Source: Paenibacillus sinopodophylli (lineage in GTDB: Bacteria; Bacillota; Bacilli; Paenibacillales; Paenibacillaceae). From it: a DNA stretch of 64,000 nt. A program made the translations under genes and the position numbers. Of this stretch, positions 48,104 through 58,165 are shown in pieces. The notes under the pieces are model-generated. The model was not told the origin of the DNA. It searched no databases and was given only the letters and a program-made list of their open reading frames with translations. Every line of letters starts with the position of its first letter. Within the stretch, counting starts at the first letter, position 1. The stretch spans positions 2,091,135 through 2,155,134 of the forward strand of contig NZ_VDBO01000001.1 in NCBI RefSeq assembly GCF_005930355.1. The letters are read 5' to 3'.

Positions 48104-49668
48104 TACTGCTCACTCCCTTCCTGAGGATGCTCATCGTCTGTTTCTGAGAGGCTGCTCGGCGTCCCCTGACGCACAGTCGCCTCTTTCTTCTGGAAGCCAG
48201 GGCGTTTCTTCATTGCCCACCATGGAACCCGTATGAATACATCTTTCAGGCTCCCCGGCACAAGTGGAGCTATCGGAGCCAAATAAGGAACACCGAAGGA
48301 GCGCAGCGCTGACAAGTGCGTTAATAACATCATAAGACCTGCCAATATACCGAATACCCCAAACGTACCTGCAAGTATCATTAATAGAAAACGAATTAAA
48401 CGCGCTGCTGTCCCCATATTAACGGAGGGAATGACGAAGCTTGCAATTGCGGTAAACGATACGACAATAACCATCGCAGCCGAGACGAGTCCCGCTTGTA
48501 CAGCAGATTGACCTAGAACGAGCGCACCGACGATTGAGATTGCAGGGCCGATGATGCGAGGCATTCTTACGCCTGCTTCGCGTAATATTTCGAACGTAAC
48601 CTCCATAATCATTGCTTCTATTAAAGCAGGGAACGGCACTCCTTCCCGCTGCGCAGCAATACTGATCAACAGCTGTGTAGGCAGCATTTCTTGGTGAAAG
48701 GTTGTGATTGCAATATAAATGGAAGGCAGCAGCATCGATGCAAAAAAAGAAAAGAAGCGAATGATTCGCAGAAAGGTTGCGATATCATAACGCTGATAAT
48801 AATCCTCGCTCGATTGAAAAAATTTCACGAACGTGACCGGAGCCAACAGCACAAATGGTGTGCCATCCACAATAATTGCAAACTGCCCCTCAAGCAGGCC
48901 GGCTGCAACCGCATCAGGACGCTCGGAGTTTTGCAGCAGTGGAAACGGAGTAAACGTCTTGTCTTGGATAAACTCCTCGATATAACCGCTCTCCAAAATA
49001 CTGTCCGTATCGATTAAATCTAATCGCCGACGTGCCTCCTCAATCACTTTGTCGTCCGCAATCCCTTTCATGAATACGAGGGCAATCGTCGTTCGGGTCT
49101 GATGGCCGATTATTCGGTATTCCATACGTAAATTGGGCGACTTGATTTTGTTGCGGATCAGCGCCGTGTTAACGTGCAGCGTTTCTGTGAAGCCCTCCTT
49201 AGGCCCGCGCACGACCGTCTGCGTACTTGGCTCCTCAACCGAGCGCTTCTCTACACCGCATGTAAAGGCGGCAATCGCATCGCAGAAGCCATCAAGCAGT
49301 ATAATCGAGTTTCCCTCCAGCATAGCGAGCAGCACCTCGTCAAGACTCGCAAGCTTGCGTATGCCTCCAACCGCAAGAGACCGATACATTAAGCTGTCGA
49401 AGGGTGATTCCACCTGCTCACTGCTGCCTAGAGGAGGTTCGGATATCATACTCATGACGAGCAGGTTAACCGCGTTCACATTCGTCATGCCTGCGATATA
49501 CAGAAGTGCAGCTTTGCTGTTACTAAACAGATGCAATTGTCTAATCATGATATCAGGCTGTGTACCTAGCTGATCCGTAACCATCTTAATGTTTTGATCC
49601 AAATCGGCAGATAAGCGCTTGAGCTCTTTTTCATCAGTTGAATGGTTTCCTTTAATTTCCTCATTCAT
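48103..49668 (-). CDS. GerA family spore germination protein (A subunit)
   Basis: A 521-residue protein. The N-terminal soluble region (about 1-270) contains GTPFVLLAPVTFVKFFQSSEDYY, and the C-terminal half has four to five membrane segments with PFPALIEAMIMEVTFEILRE and the RMPRIIGPAISIVGALVLGQ stretch typical of the family. It forms the receptor complex with B and C subunits encoded on either side. ATG 49668 overlaps the upstream permease stop by four bases. Confidence 0.95.
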   Translation of the reverse strand: MNEEIKGNHSTDEKELKRLSADLDQNIKMVTDQLGTQPDIMIRQLHLFSNSKAALLYIAGMTNVNAVNLLVMSMISEPPLGSSEQVESPFDSLMYRSLAVGGIRKLASLDEVLLAMLEGNSIILLDGFCDAIAAFTCGVEKRSVEEPSTQTVVRGPKEGFTETLHVNTALIRNKIKSPNLRMEYRIIGHQTRTTIALVFMKGIADDKVIEEARRRLDLIDTDSILESGYIEEFIQDKTFTPFPLLQNSERPDAVAAGLLEGQFAIIVDGTPFVLLAPVTFVKFFQSSEDYYQRYDIATFLRIIRFFSFFASMLLPSIYIAITTFHQEMLPTQLLISIAAQREGVPFPALIEAMIMEVTFEILREAGVRMPRIIGPAISIVGALVLGQSAVQAGLVSAAMVIVVSFTAIASFVIPSVNMGTAARLIRFLLMILAGTFGVFGILAGLMMLLTHLSALRSFGVPYLAPIAPLVPGSLKDVFIRVPWWAMKKRPGFQKKEATVRQGTPSSLSETDDEHPQEGSEQ

Positions 49669-50792
49669 TTCGCATGCACCTTTTCACTCCGTCTCTTTTT
49701 AATGATCGCCAGTGTCAGCAGCATTATGGGAAGGAAAATTTGAAAGATGGGGAAGTGATATTTAACGTTATATTGAAACCCGACATATATATGCTCCAGG
49801 TAGTTTCTAAACAAAAACGATCCAAAGAAAATAACCATCCCGATTAACAAAATAATGTATTTGTTGTTAGGCCTGTTCACAATCTGTGACAAGGCCAGAA
49901 CGGCTCCGAAGTAATAGGCAGTTAGCTTAAAAAAAACACCTGTAAACAGAAGAAGCGCGACTAGCGGATCAATCCGCTCGAGAAATCGGGCAAATTCTAT
50001 CAGGTTTGTCAGCTGCATCAAAGGAATCGACACCGTCCCTGCGAGACTGCCGAGGCCTGCTAGTATAAACAAATTCGTAAACGTAATAAACAAGCCAGAG
50101 AAGAGAAAACATTTTACAGTCAAGCTCACCATATTGCCTCTATGCTCCGTATACTTCCAAAACATTAAAAACAATACGATCTCACCGAACGGAAATGAAA
50201 TAAGTTCAGGAATGGCAGCATCCCAGATCGGTTTAAAACCTTCGTCAAGCACAGGCGTCACATGATCGAAATGGAGCAGGCCAGAGCCTGCAACAAGCAA
50301 AAACAGTAAGATGTAAATAATAATGACAATGGGCAGTACAGCCTCCGCCATCCGAAAAAAAACATCTACACCATGGAAGATCGTGAACGCAGACAGCAGG
50401 CAAACAATGAGCATTAAGGCCGGCAACGGCGTTTGCGGCAATAAATACATAATGCTTAGATCGCCGAACTCTCGAACATTACGGATCGATTTGTAACAGA
50501 AATAAAGCACATAAGCGATCCCTATCAAATAACCAATCGGCTTGCCCATGAGTTCAAAAATCATTTCAATTAGATTCATCTCAGGCATCAAGCGGTACAA
50601 AAACAAATTGACGCCCCATAATAGGAGCAGACCACCAAGCATCCCAACAATTACAGCGAGCCAAGCATCCTTAGAAGCGTCACTAGCCAGTAGAAACAAC
50701 GAGGAGCTTCCGATCAGAAACAAGATGATCATGGAGCCTAGCTGGTTGAGACTAATCCGCTGCAATTGCACCCCCGCCTTTACCTCCCGCAT
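49665..50792 (-). CDS. GerAB-type germination permease, first gene of the cluster
   Basis: A protein of about 375 residues with about ten membrane segments (ISLNQLGSMIILFLIGSSSL at the start), germination permease family. ATG 50792 gives a family-like N-terminus, but GGAGG lies 18 bases upstream, too far; an in-frame TTG at 50843 would add 17 basic residues. The start is therefore uncertain. The cluster has two B-type genes, here and at 47.0-48.1 kb, around one A gene. Confidence 0.85.
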   Translation of the reverse strand: MREVKAGVQLQRISLNQLGSMIILFLIGSSSLFLLASDASKDAWLAVIVGMLGGLLLLWGVNLFLYRLMPEMNLIEMIFELMGKPIGYLIGIAYVLYFCYKSIRNVREFGDLSIMYLLPQTPLPALMLIVCLLSAFTIFHGVDVFFRMAEAVLPIVIIIYILLFLLVAGSGLLHFDHVTPVLDEGFKPIWDAAIPELISFPFGEIVLFLMFWKYTEHRGNMVSLTVKCFLFSGLFITFTNLFILAGLGSLAGTVSIPLMQLTNLIEFARFLERIDPLVALLLFTGVFFKLTAYYFGAVLALSQIVNRPNNKYIILLIGMVIFFGSFLFRNYLEHIYVGFQYNVKYHFPIFQIFLPIMLLTLAIIKKRRSEKVHAK

Positions 50793-50864
50793 ATTGTAAC
50801 CAATATTTTTCCTCCATCTCCGAAAATTATACTTCTTCACCAATAGAGACCGGTTATATGAACA

Positions 50865-50908
50865 AAAAAGAGGCTTGTCGCATCCACTAGGGATACAACA
50901 AGCCTCTT
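50865..50908 (-). terminator. Terminator of ispG
   Basis: Minus-strand hairpin with arms AGAGGCTTGT/ACAAGCCTCT (50870-50908) followed by a T run. It separates ispG from the ger cluster. Confidence 0.9.
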
Positions 50909-50914
50909 CGTTTA

Positions 50915-52024
50915 TTATGCAGGCGCATGATGCTTACGGCCGGGAATTTCGCCAGTTGCGTCGAACACCCGTACGATTTCGTCAATTTCTTTCTTCAGCT
51001 CTGACAGCAGCTCAGCCTCAGGCACCTTGCGGATAAGCTCTCCGTAACGGAACAGCATCCCTTCGCCTCTTGCGCCAGCAATGCCGATATCGGCTTCACG
51101 AGCCTCTCCAGGACCGTTAACCGCACAGCCAAGTACAGATACTTTAATCGGCACCTTGATTTTGGAAATATACTCTTCTACCTCATTGGCAATCGAGAAT
51201 AAATCGATATCAAGACGTCCGCAGGTCGGACAAGATACAAGTGTTGCCGCATTCGTAATAAGACCAAAGGTTTTGAGCAGCTCGCGAGCTACCTTCACCT
51301 CTTCAACTGTATCCGCGCTCAGACTGATTCTCAGCGTGTTCCCGATACCAAGTGCTAATAAAGCACCAATACCCGCAGAACTCTTAATCGTGCCCGTGTG
51401 CAGTGTGCCCGCCTCTGTAATTCCGAGGTGGAGCGGATACTTAATTACCTTCGAAGCCATTGTGTATGCAGCAATCGCCATCGGAACATCAGACGCCTTG
51501 AGCGATACGATGATATCGTGGAAATCAAGCTCTTCCAAGATGCCGATATGGAACAATGCGCTCTCAACCATTGCTTCCGGCGTTGGATAGCCGTATTTCT
51601 CAAGCAGATGATTTTCTAATGAGCCTGCATTAACGCCAATTCGAATCGGAATTCCTTTTTCCTTACACGCTTTCACGACAGCTTCTACACGCTCGCGGCG
51701 GCCGATATTACCCGGATTAATCCGAACCTTATCGATGCCATTCTCAATCGCAAGCAATGCTAAACGGTAATCGAAATGAATATCTGCTACAAGAGGAATA
51801 TGAATGCGTTTTTTAATTTCCTTGATCGCTTCTGCTGCTTCTTTATTATTGACCGTGACCCTTACAAGCTGACAGCCCGCCTCTTCAAGGCCAAGAATTT
51901 CTGCAACCGTCGCTTCGACATCCGCTGTCTTCGTTGTACACATACTTTGAATAATGACCTCGTTACTGCCGCCAATCGTTAGATTGCCGACTTTAACCGC
52001 CACTGTATCTTGACGCAAATACAT
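50915..52024 (-). CDS. ispG: 4-hydroxy-3-methylbut-2-en-1-yl diphosphate synthase
   Basis: A 4Fe-4S enzyme of the MEP isoprenoid pathway. I chose ATG 52024 ([20 protein letters not shown]) because GGGAGAG is eight bases upstream; the longer open frame is not family-like. The 369-residue protein has [37 protein letters not shown] and cluster cysteines in LVSCPTCGR and [13 protein letters not shown]. It lies 195 bp downstream of clpX. Confidence 0.96.
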   Translation of the reverse strand: MYLRQDTVAVKVGNLTIGGSNEVIIQSMCTTKTADVEATVAEILGLEEAGCQLVRVTVNNKEAAEAIKEIKKRIHIPLVADIHFDYRLALLAIENGIDKVRINPGNIGRRERVEAVVKACKEKGIPIRIGVNAGSLENHLLEKYGYPTPEAMVESALFHIGILEELDFHDIIVSLKASDVPMAIAAYTMASKVIKYPLHLGITEAGTLHTGTIKSSAGIGALLALGIGNTLRISLSADTVEEVKVARELLKTFGLITNAATLVSCPTCGRLDIDLFSIANEVEEYISKIKVPIKVSVLGCAVNGPGEAREADIGIAGARGEGMLFRYGELIRKVPEAELLSELKKEIDEIVRVFDATGEIPGRKHHAPA

Positions 52025-52045
52025 AAGCTTATCTCTCCCATGAAC

Positions 52046-52065
52046 GTCAAAGTCCACCCTTTGAC
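52046..52065 (-). promoter_or_regulatory. Perfect hairpin in the ispG 5' region
   Basis: GTCAAAG-N6-CTTTGAC, a perfect 7-bp stem, is centred about 30 bases upstream of the ispG start, just outside the ribosome site. There is no T-tract. It could be an operator or an mRNA structure. Confidence 0.4.
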
Positions 52066-52219
52066 CGGCAGCAATCGTGCTGCGCGGCGGGGTGGAAACA
52101 ATGACGGTAGTCAATCGCAATCGGCAAAGTCGTCATTGGCGACAAACGCTCGTTACGTAATCGGACTGCAAGTAAGGGCAGAACACCCGAACTTACAGCC
52201 CTTCTATTTGAACGCTATC

Positions 52220-53476
52220 TTACGCGCTCTCTTCCTTTTTCTTGCTTTTCTTAGCTGTAAGCTCTGGCATGATTTTCTCTTGCACCGTTTGTTCGGTGAT
52301 GAGACATGTACTTAGATCGTCGCGTGACGGCACCTCGTACATGACTTCCAGCATAATGCTCTCGATAATGGCGCGTAAGCCACGGGCACCTGTGTTGCGT
52401 TTGATCGCTTCCTTCGCAATTGCATCGAGTGCGGCAGGCTCGAAATCAAGCTTCACATTGTCCATCTCAAGCAGCTTCTGATACTGCTTCACGAGCGCGT
52501 TCTTCGGTTCGGATAGAATCCGAACAAGTGCTGGCTCATCAAGCGGCTCAAGCGTAGAAATAATAGGTAAACGGCCAACAAACTCTGGAATCAAGCCGAA
52601 TTTCAACAGATCCTCCGGCAATACCATAGTGAGGTATTCGCCTGCTTTCAGATCCTTCTGCAATTCGCCCGTTGAGCTGAAGCCAATTACTTTCTTGCCG
52701 ATACGACGTTTGATCAGAGACTCGAGTCCGTCGAATGCACCGCCGCAAATGAACAAAATGTTCGTTGTATCGATTTGGATAAACTCTTGGTGCGGGTGCT
52801 TGCGTCCGCCTTGCGGTGGTACGGAAGCTACCGTGCCTTCCAAAATTTTCAGAAGGGCTTGTTGAACGCCTTCACCAGATACATCGCGCGTAATGGACGG
52901 ATTCTCTGATTTGCGAGCCACTTTATCAATTTCGTCGATATAAATAATGCCGCGCTCAGCTTTCTCCACATCATAATCCGCAGCTTGGATCAATTTAAGC
53001 AAGATGTTCTCAACGTCCTCGCCGACATAACCCGCTTCTGTAAGCGAAGTTGCATCTGCAATTGCAAACGGAACGTTCAATATTTTCGCCATCGTTTGTG
53101 CAAGCAATGTTTTACCTGAGCCTGTAGGACCTAGCAGCAAAATATTACTTTTTTGCAATTCGACATCTTCGATTTTACTGCCCGAATTAATCCGTTTGTA
53201 ATGGTTGTATACCGCTACAGACAATGATTTCTTGGCAAACTCTTGACCGATGACATAAGAATCCAGAATGGCACGAATATCTTTCGGTTTCGGAATATCT
53301 TTCAGATCAAGCTCTTCCTCATTACCGAGTTCTTCCTCAACAATTTCAGTGCACAGCTCGATACACTCATCGCATATATAGACGCCGGGACCGGCAACCA
53401 ACTTACGAACTTGATCCTGCGATTTGCCGCAGAATGAACATTTCAATTGGCCTTTTTCGTCGTTGAATTTAAACAT
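52220..53476 (-). CDS. clpX: ClpX, ATP-dependent unfoldase of ClpXP
   Basis: A 418-residue AAA+ ATPase. The N-terminal zinc domain has CSFCGKS and CDECIELC (Cys pairs near 13-16 and 35-38). Walker A is [13 protein letters not shown] (about 117-129), and the ClpP-binding IGF-type loop is present ([12 protein letters not shown]). It unfolds substrates and feeds them to ClpP, whose gene lies 16 bases upstream. Confidence 0.98.
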   Translation of the reverse strand: MFKFNDEKGQLKCSFCGKSQDQVRKLVAGPGVYICDECIELCTEIVEEELGNEEELDLKDIPKPKDIRAILDSYVIGQEFAKKSLSVAVYNHYKRINSGSKIEDVELQKSNILLLGPTGSGKTLLAQTMAKILNVPFAIADATSLTEAGYVGEDVENILLKLIQAADYDVEKAERGIIYIDEIDKVARKSENPSITRDVSGEGVQQALLKILEGTVASVPPQGGRKHPHQEFIQIDTTNILFICGGAFDGLESLIKRRIGKKVIGFSSTGELQKDLKAGEYLTMVLPEDLLKFGLIPEFVGRLPIISTLEPLDEPALVRILSEPKNALVKQYQKLLEMDNVKLDFEPAALDAIAKEAIKRNTGARGLRAIIESIMLEVMYEVPSRDDLSTCLITEQTVQEKIMPELTAKKSKKKEESA

Positions 53477-53492
53477 GTAATCACCCCTTCGA

Positions 53493-54086
53493 TTAAATCG
53501 TCGATACCGGTGCTGTAATCACCTTGTCAATCAAACCGTAGGCAAGAGCCTCTTCCGCGCTCATGAAATTGTCACGGTCGGTATCGCGGTCGATTTTCTC
53601 ATAGGGCTGTCCGGTGCGATCTACGTAAATTTGATTAAGCTTTTGTTTCGTTTTTAGAATCCAATCCGCGTGGATTTTAATATCCGATGCCTGGCCGCGA
53701 ACGCCGCCAAGCGGTTGGTGAATCATTACTTCAGCATTCGGGAGCGCGAAACGCTTGCCCTTGGCACCCGCTGTAAGAAGAAGCGAGCCCATGCTGGCTG
53801 CCATGCCCATGCAAATTGTGGACACCTCAGGCTTAATATATTGCATCGTATCAAATATACCCATTCCTGCAGTCACGGAGCCGCCGGGAGAGTTAATGTA
53901 CAGATGTATGTCTTTCTCTGGGTCGTCGGCCGCCAGAAACAGCAGCTGTGCAATGATGGAGTTTGCTACATCATCATCGATTGCGCTCCCAAGGAAAATA
54001 ATGCGGTCCTTCAGTAGACGGGAATAAATATCGTAAGAACGCTCCCCGCGATTCGTTTGTTCGACTACGATCGGCACCAGATTCAT
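53493..54086 (-). CDS. clpP: ClpP serine protease subunit
   Basis: A 197-residue protease with catalytic Ser98 ([12 protein letters not shown]) and His123 (VMIHQPLGG); Asp is expected near 172. It forms the tetradecameric chamber of ClpXP. It is immediately upstream of clpX, with its own promoter. Confidence 0.98.
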   Translation of the reverse strand: MNLVPIVVEQTNRGERSYDIYSRLLKDRIIFLGSAIDDDVANSIIAQLLFLAADDPEKDIHLYINSPGGSVTAGMGIFDTMQYIKPEVSTICMGMAASMGSLLLTAGAKGKRFALPNAEVMIHQPLGGVRGQASDIKIHADWILKTKQKLNQIYVDRTGQPYEKIDRDTDRDNFMSAEEALAYGLIDKVITAPVSTI

Positions 54087-54127
54087 GCGACCAACCTCTT
54101 TTCGTTTATGACTTTGGTTACTTACTT

Positions 54128-54156
54128 ATTGTAACACGTAGTCGTATTGATGTCAT
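54128..54156 (-). promoter_or_regulatory. Promoter of clpP-clpX
   Basis: Minus strand: ATGACA (54151-54156), 17-bp spacer, TACAAT (54128-54133) with an extended -10 TG. The start codon is about 40 bases further on. Confidence 0.75.
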
Positions 54157-54244
54157 TTTTCCGCTTTTACATTATACGACGACGGCCGTTCGATATGTAC
54201 GGAGATTATTCTCCAGGTCAAGCACAATTTCATATGTAGGGTCA

Positions 54245-54272
54245 AAATAAGGCACGTACCAATGACGTGCCT
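54245..54272 (-). terminator. Terminator of tig
   Basis: Minus-strand hairpin AAGGCACGT...ACGTGCCTT (54249-54272) followed by ATTTTG. Confidence 0.75.
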
Positions 54273-54315
54273 TACCTTGAATGAAGCATTTATTCGGTTT
54301 TGCTTATGTGGTGTA

Positions 54316-55605
54316 TTAAACAGCTTTGCTGTTATCAAGCAAGAACTTGATCGTTTTGCGAAGCGCAATATCTTCTTGCAAGCTGTTAAGGTTACCGTTT
54401 TGCGTGAAGATTGTACGAAGCTCATCGGAAGGACGGTTGTATGATTTGGACAGCTTCTCAAGCTCTTCGTTCAGATCCTCGTCGCCAGCAACAATGCCTT
54501 CCGCTTTAGCGATAGCATCAAGTACAAGGTTGTTAAGAACGCGTTTTTCAGCGTCTGCACGCATCTGCTCACGAAGAACAGACTCATTCTGACCAGAGAA
54601 CTGGAAATAAAGTTCCATGTTCATGCCTTGCATTTTGAGACGGTTCTCGAAATCTTTGATCATGTAATCCGTTTCGGAAACGATCATCGGCTCAGGAATT
54701 TCAACGTCTGCAGCTGCTGTAGCTTTATCAACAACGGCAACTTCACGAGCTTGCTCGCCTTCTTGGTTTTTACGCTCTTGAAGCTTGCTGACAAGATCGT
54801 TCTTGTACTCTTCAAGCGTATCGAATTCGCTGACATCTTTAGCAAACTCATCGTCAAGAGCTGGAAGCGTCTTGCGTTTGATTTCGTGAAGCTTCACTTT
54901 GAACACAGCAGCCTTACCTGCAAGGTGCTCAGCGTGGTAGCTATCAGGGAATGTTACTTCAACATCCTTGAAATCTCCGATTTGCATGCCAACAACTTGC
55001 TCTTCGAAACCAGGGATGAACGAGTTCGAACCAAGCTCAAGCGAATAACGCTCGCCTGCTCCGCCTTCGAATGCTTCGCCGTCTACGTAACCGTCGAAAT
55101 CGATAACTGTGATATCGCCGTTTGCTGCAGCGCCTTCTTCAACAACCGAAAGCTCAGCATGACGCGTTTGCAGACGCTCAAGTTCAGCCGCGATTTCTTC
55201 TTCCGTAACTTCAGCCACAACCGTTTCAACTTCTAGGCCTTTGTATTCGCCAAGTGTAACTTCTGGCTTAACGATTACTTTCGCTTTGAATTTGAACGTT
55301 TCGCCTTTAGCGAATTGCTCTACATCAATCTCAGGACGGTCAACCGGCTCAAGATTGTGCTCGTTTACTGCTTCGGTATAAGCATCTGGCAATAGGATGT
55401 CAATCGCATCCTGGTACAAGCTTTCAATTCCAAAACGGGATTCGAAAATGCCGCGCGGCACTTTACCTTTACGGAATCCAGGTACATTTACTTTCTGAAC
55501 GACTTTCTTAAATGCTTGATCAAGAGCGACGGTGACTTTCTCCGCTTCTACCTCCACGTCGATCGACACGATGTTCTTGTCTATTTTTTCCCAAGTTGCT
55601 TTCAT
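54316..55605 (-). CDS. tig: Trigger factor, ribosome-associated chaperone
   Basis: A 429-residue peptidyl-prolyl isomerase/chaperone. The ribosome-binding signature is NVPGFRKGKVPRGIFESRFG (about 30-49), followed by an FKBP-type domain (about 150-245) and a helical C-terminal domain. ATG 55605 was chosen because GGGGAAGG is six bases upstream. In Bacillus too, tig precedes the clp genes. Confidence 0.97.
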   Translation of the reverse strand: MKATWEKIDKNIVSIDVEVEAEKVTVALDQAFKKVVQKVNVPGFRKGKVPRGIFESRFGIESLYQDAIDILLPDAYTEAVNEHNLEPVDRPEIDVEQFAKGETFKFKAKVIVKPEVTLGEYKGLEVETVVAEVTEEEIAAELERLQTRHAELSVVEEGAAANGDITVIDFDGYVDGEAFEGGAGERYSLELGSNSFIPGFEEQVVGMQIGDFKDVEVTFPDSYHAEHLAGKAAVFKVKLHEIKRKTLPALDDEFAKDVSEFDTLEEYKNDLVSKLQERKNQEGEQAREVAVVDKATAAADVEIPEPMIVSETDYMIKDFENRLKMQGMNMELYFQFSGQNESVLREQMRADAEKRVLNNLVLDAIAKAEGIVAGDEDLNEELEKLSKSYNRPSDELRTIFTQNGNLNSLQEDIALRKTIKFLLDNSKAV

Positions 55606-55693
55606 TTTATGCCTTCCCCTCCGAAAATGCTCATGCATCAGTAGTTTTCACGTTTCATAAACCATTCTATTATAAACAAGCTGGCTCAGATTA

Positions 55694-56599
55694 TCAAGAC
55701 TCCGGTTCATCATCTCCGGATTGCTGCAGCACAGCAACCTGTCTTAATGCCTTGCATGCTTGCTCATAACGGAATCTTAAACCTTCCGTAATGCCGTATG
55801 TATCACGAATATCGTCATCGTTCGCCGAGCCGTATACAGTGAGCAGCAGCGTCAAATGCAGCGCAGCAGCGAAATAATCCACCGTGTCCTCGTCTTCTCT
55901 CAGCATCCAATGATATGCAGCCGTACCATACAAAAATTGCAAACTTTCTTTCCATAACTCTCTTGCAAAATGCGGCAATGTCGGATCATCGACCTCGGCA
56001 ACCTGCTCTGTCCGCTCCAAAATCCGGATGATCGGATTCGGGAATTCGTCCATGGATAGCGGTGTAGCCTCCAGATCAAGCTCGATTGTCTCCCCAAGCC
56101 TCTCCAGTGCAATGGTCCCGCTTGCCCCCCGCTTTCGCAAGCATTGAAGCGCCTTGAACTGTACGACGGGATGAACCTGCTGCGTGGAGAGCCAATTTTT
56201 AATCGTCTCATCCATATCTGGGGACTGAATGTAGGCAGCACGTTCAAGAGCAAGGATCTGCTGATCGATCATCGGATGATTCTGCATGATGTAGAGCACC
56301 TGATTCACATAAGCCTCGTCCTGTTCAGGTGGATTCAGAAGCTGCTCGCGTATAGTCGCTTCATCTTCTTCCTTTTCCCGTTTGGCTACAATAAACCCTG
56401 TACTGCCTTCTGCATTCCCATCTTCAGGAAAAGCCATGTCGAGCCACGTCAGAAGACTATCCCACTCTTCATAATGGCGCGCGTCCTCGCCCTGGCATTG
56501 CAGCAAAAAGCGCAGCAACTCCTTGGCCTCCCCGTATTGCTCCGCTTCTAGCATACGGGTTAACTGTACCTGATAATGGTCCAGCATGCTAGGGAACAA
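55694..56599 (-). CDS. TPR-like helical protein upstream of tig (YsoA-like)
   Basis: A 301-residue soluble, acidic, probably all-helical protein with repeat-like segments (MLEAEQYGEAKELLRFLLQC near the start). B. subtilis has the TPR-type gene ysoA in the same position upstream of tig, so this is probably its equivalent. Function unknown. Best start is TTG 56599, about ten bases after AAGGA; ATG 56587 has no ribosome site. Confidence 0.75.
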   Translation of the reverse strand: MFPSMLDHYQVQLTRMLEAEQYGEAKELLRFLLQCQGEDARHYEEWDSLLTWLDMAFPEDGNAEGSTGFIVAKREKEEDEATIREQLLNPPEQDEAYVNQVLYIMQNHPMIDQQILALERAAYIQSPDMDETIKNWLSTQQVHPVVQFKALQCLRKRGASGTIALERLGETIELDLEATPLSMDEFPNPIIRILERTEQVAEVDDPTLPHFARELWKESLQFLYGTAAYHWMLREDEDTVDYFAAALHLTLLLTVYGSANDDDIRDTYGITEGLRFRYEQACKALRQVAVLQQSGDDEPES

Positions 56600-56792
56600 A
56601 TAAACGTTGTCCTTGTTGTCGCCTTGTGTGTCATTGGGAGTTGTAATGATAACACCGCCTTATGGTCATGCCGTTTGTTCATACGTACAATCTTGCGTTC
56701 GATTATACCATGTACAGTCAAAAGAAAAAACAAATGTCGTTTTCTTACGGATTTTCGGTTGATTTTCATCAAAATAAAGCAAATTAAGAAGA

Positions 56793-56886
56793 AGAAACGG
56801 CTATAGCCGAGCTATGGCGGCGCGGTGCGTTTCAATCCGAGACATATAGAGAATGTGTAGGATAAAGAAATACTTTCCTATATTTT
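56793..56886 (+). repeat. Dispersed intergenic element, copy E
   Basis: Carries AAACGGCTATAGCCG, GCGTTTCAATCCGAGA, CATATAGAGAATG and the right-end motif ATACTTTCCTATATTTT, which it shares with the copies at 6462 (ATACTTTCCTATACG) and 63580. The left end is diverged. Confidence 0.6.
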
Positions 56887-56896
56887 AAAATAAAGC

Positions 56897-56926
56897 TTGC
56901 AATAAATTGTTTGCTTATGATATATT
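56897..56926 (+). promoter_or_regulatory. Promoter of tRNA-Arg
   Basis: TTGCAA (56897-56902), 18-bp spacer, TATATT (56921-56926), ten bases before the tRNA. Confidence 0.6.
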
Positions 56927-56935
56927 ATTTCTTGT

Positions 56936-57012
<77 letters not shown>

Positions 57013-57511
57013 TTAAGACTAACCTAGATCATTTTAATGATTGATATAAACCCGCAAAACCCTAGATCATATGGGATTTGCGGGTTTTTTTATTGCATTC
57101 ACTTCTCGGCAATTTGTTTAGGTAAGATAACTTTTGATTTGCTTTTACACATTTTTTTACACATGTGAAACAACTGATTTGACTACTTTATTGATGAGCA
57201 ATCTAATCGAATGATTACATGAGAACATAGTTATCAAATGAAAGAACAGGACAACGCAACAATCATGATGGTATAATCGTATAAATTATGGGTTGATTGG
57301 TAAATTTAATTTTTCCAAACCGGAAAGAAAGCTTACCCTGTTAACGAACAAGGACAAACCTAGGTCCAGCAGAGAATGTTCCATTTCCAAATTGAAGGGG
57401 CAGGATTGTTTCATTCACGTCACAAATGCTTCAAATATGGAAATTTCGTGAAGTTCGTAAATAAGCCAATAGATGAAATCCACTTTAAAACTTTTGTTAT
57501 CGAGGTGTCTC
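57013..57511. other. AT-rich region between tRNA-Arg and the membrane-protein gene
   Basis: About 500 bp without a supported gene. It contains the tRNA terminator at 57050-57090, then AT-rich sequence. A possible promoter AGGACA-N18-TATAAT (57248-57277) could serve the gene at 57512. Confidence 0.5.
57050..57091 (+). terminator. Terminator of tRNA-Arg
   Basis: Stem ACCCGCAAAACCC/GGGATTTGCGGGT (57050-57062 and 57073-57085) followed by seven T residues. A near copy lies at 58405-58447. Confidence 0.9.
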
Positions 57512-58165
57512 TTGGAGGATGAAATAAAGCAAATTAAGAATAACCAATCGAATATAACATTCTACTTCATGCTTACAATCGCAATAATTGGATCAACGAT
57601 AATATTGTTTCTGAATATCTATCACTTGACTTTAGTAGAGATCCTTACTCCCTTTTTGGCGCCATTTATTGAGATATTGGGTGTTATTGTTTTCTTTATG
57701 TGCTCACTGATTGTTTTTGTGTATTTTGTCGTAAGTAAATCCGTCAATAGGGCAAGAAACGGAATACCCTTTCTGTTGAATCTCATTATTTTTATTTTGG
57801 TGTCAATTGTTCCTTTTACCTCAATAGTTTTAGATATCGATTTTCGCTTAAATAAGAAAGATAGAGAAGATGTAGTTCGAATGGTATTAGATGGCTCATT
57901 AAAACCAAATTCATCTGATAATGATTTATTGATTCGTTTGCCAGAGGAATATAAGAAACTTTCCAAAGGCGGTGGTGAGATCTGGGCTGAAGGGCACGGA
58001 CAGAGTGCTCAAATTCTTTTTTTCACCTATCGTGGAGTAATGGGAAATATGGATGGATTTATTTATACCGCTAATGATAGTACCCCTGATGAAATGCTTT
58101 TTGGAGGATACTTTATCAAAGTGAAAAAACTGGATAAGAATTGGTATTTTGTTAGAGCAGCGTAA
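57512..58165 (+). CDS. Unknown membrane protein in an AT-rich insert
   Basis: I do not recognise the family. With TTG 57512 (behind GAGGTGTCTC) the protein has about 217 residues; ATG 57473 would add 13 but has no ribosome site. Three hydrophobic segments (roughly 17-37, 46-75 and 84-106) are followed by a soluble, probably extracytoplasmic domain containing LIRLPEEYKKLSKGGGEIWA and GGYFIKVKKLDKNWYFV. The gene is clearly richer in A and T than its neighbours, uses AT-ending codons, and sits between two copies of the tRNA terminator, which suggests horizontal acquisition. Confidence 0.7.
   Translation: MEDEIKQIKNNQSNITFYFMLTIAIIGSTIILFLNIYHLTLVEILTPFLAPFIEILGVIVFFMCSLIVFVYFVVSKSVNRARNGIPFLLNLIIFILVSIVPFTSIVLDIDFRLNKKDREDVVRMVLDGSLKPNSSDNDLLIRLPEEYKKLSKGGGEIWAEGHGQSAQILFFTYRGVMGNMDGFIYTANDSTPDEMLFGGYFIKVKKLDKNWYFVRAA

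Larger units (their letters stand above)
56600..56935. other. Intergenic region between the ysoA-like gene and tRNA-Arg
   Basis: This 336-bp gap holds the 5' region of the ysoA-like gene, a copy of the dispersed element (56793-56886) and the tRNA promoter. No convincing coding sequence was found. Confidence 0.6.

Noticed and set aside
54087..54315. CtsR operator upstream of clpP
   Set aside because: Only one half-site-like GGTCAAA (near 54240) is visible, not the direct repeat required, and it lies upstream of the promoter.
54153..54461. 102-codon minus-strand frame between tig and clpP
   Set aside because: It overlaps the end of tig out of frame, spans the tig terminator, and has no start signal.
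57097..57164. Short minus-strand frame (MCKKMCKSKSKVILPKQIAE-like) near tRNA-Arg, considered as an integrase remnant
   Set aside because: About 20 codons, no recombinase motif (no R-H-R-Y residues), and AT-rich sequence easily gives such frames.
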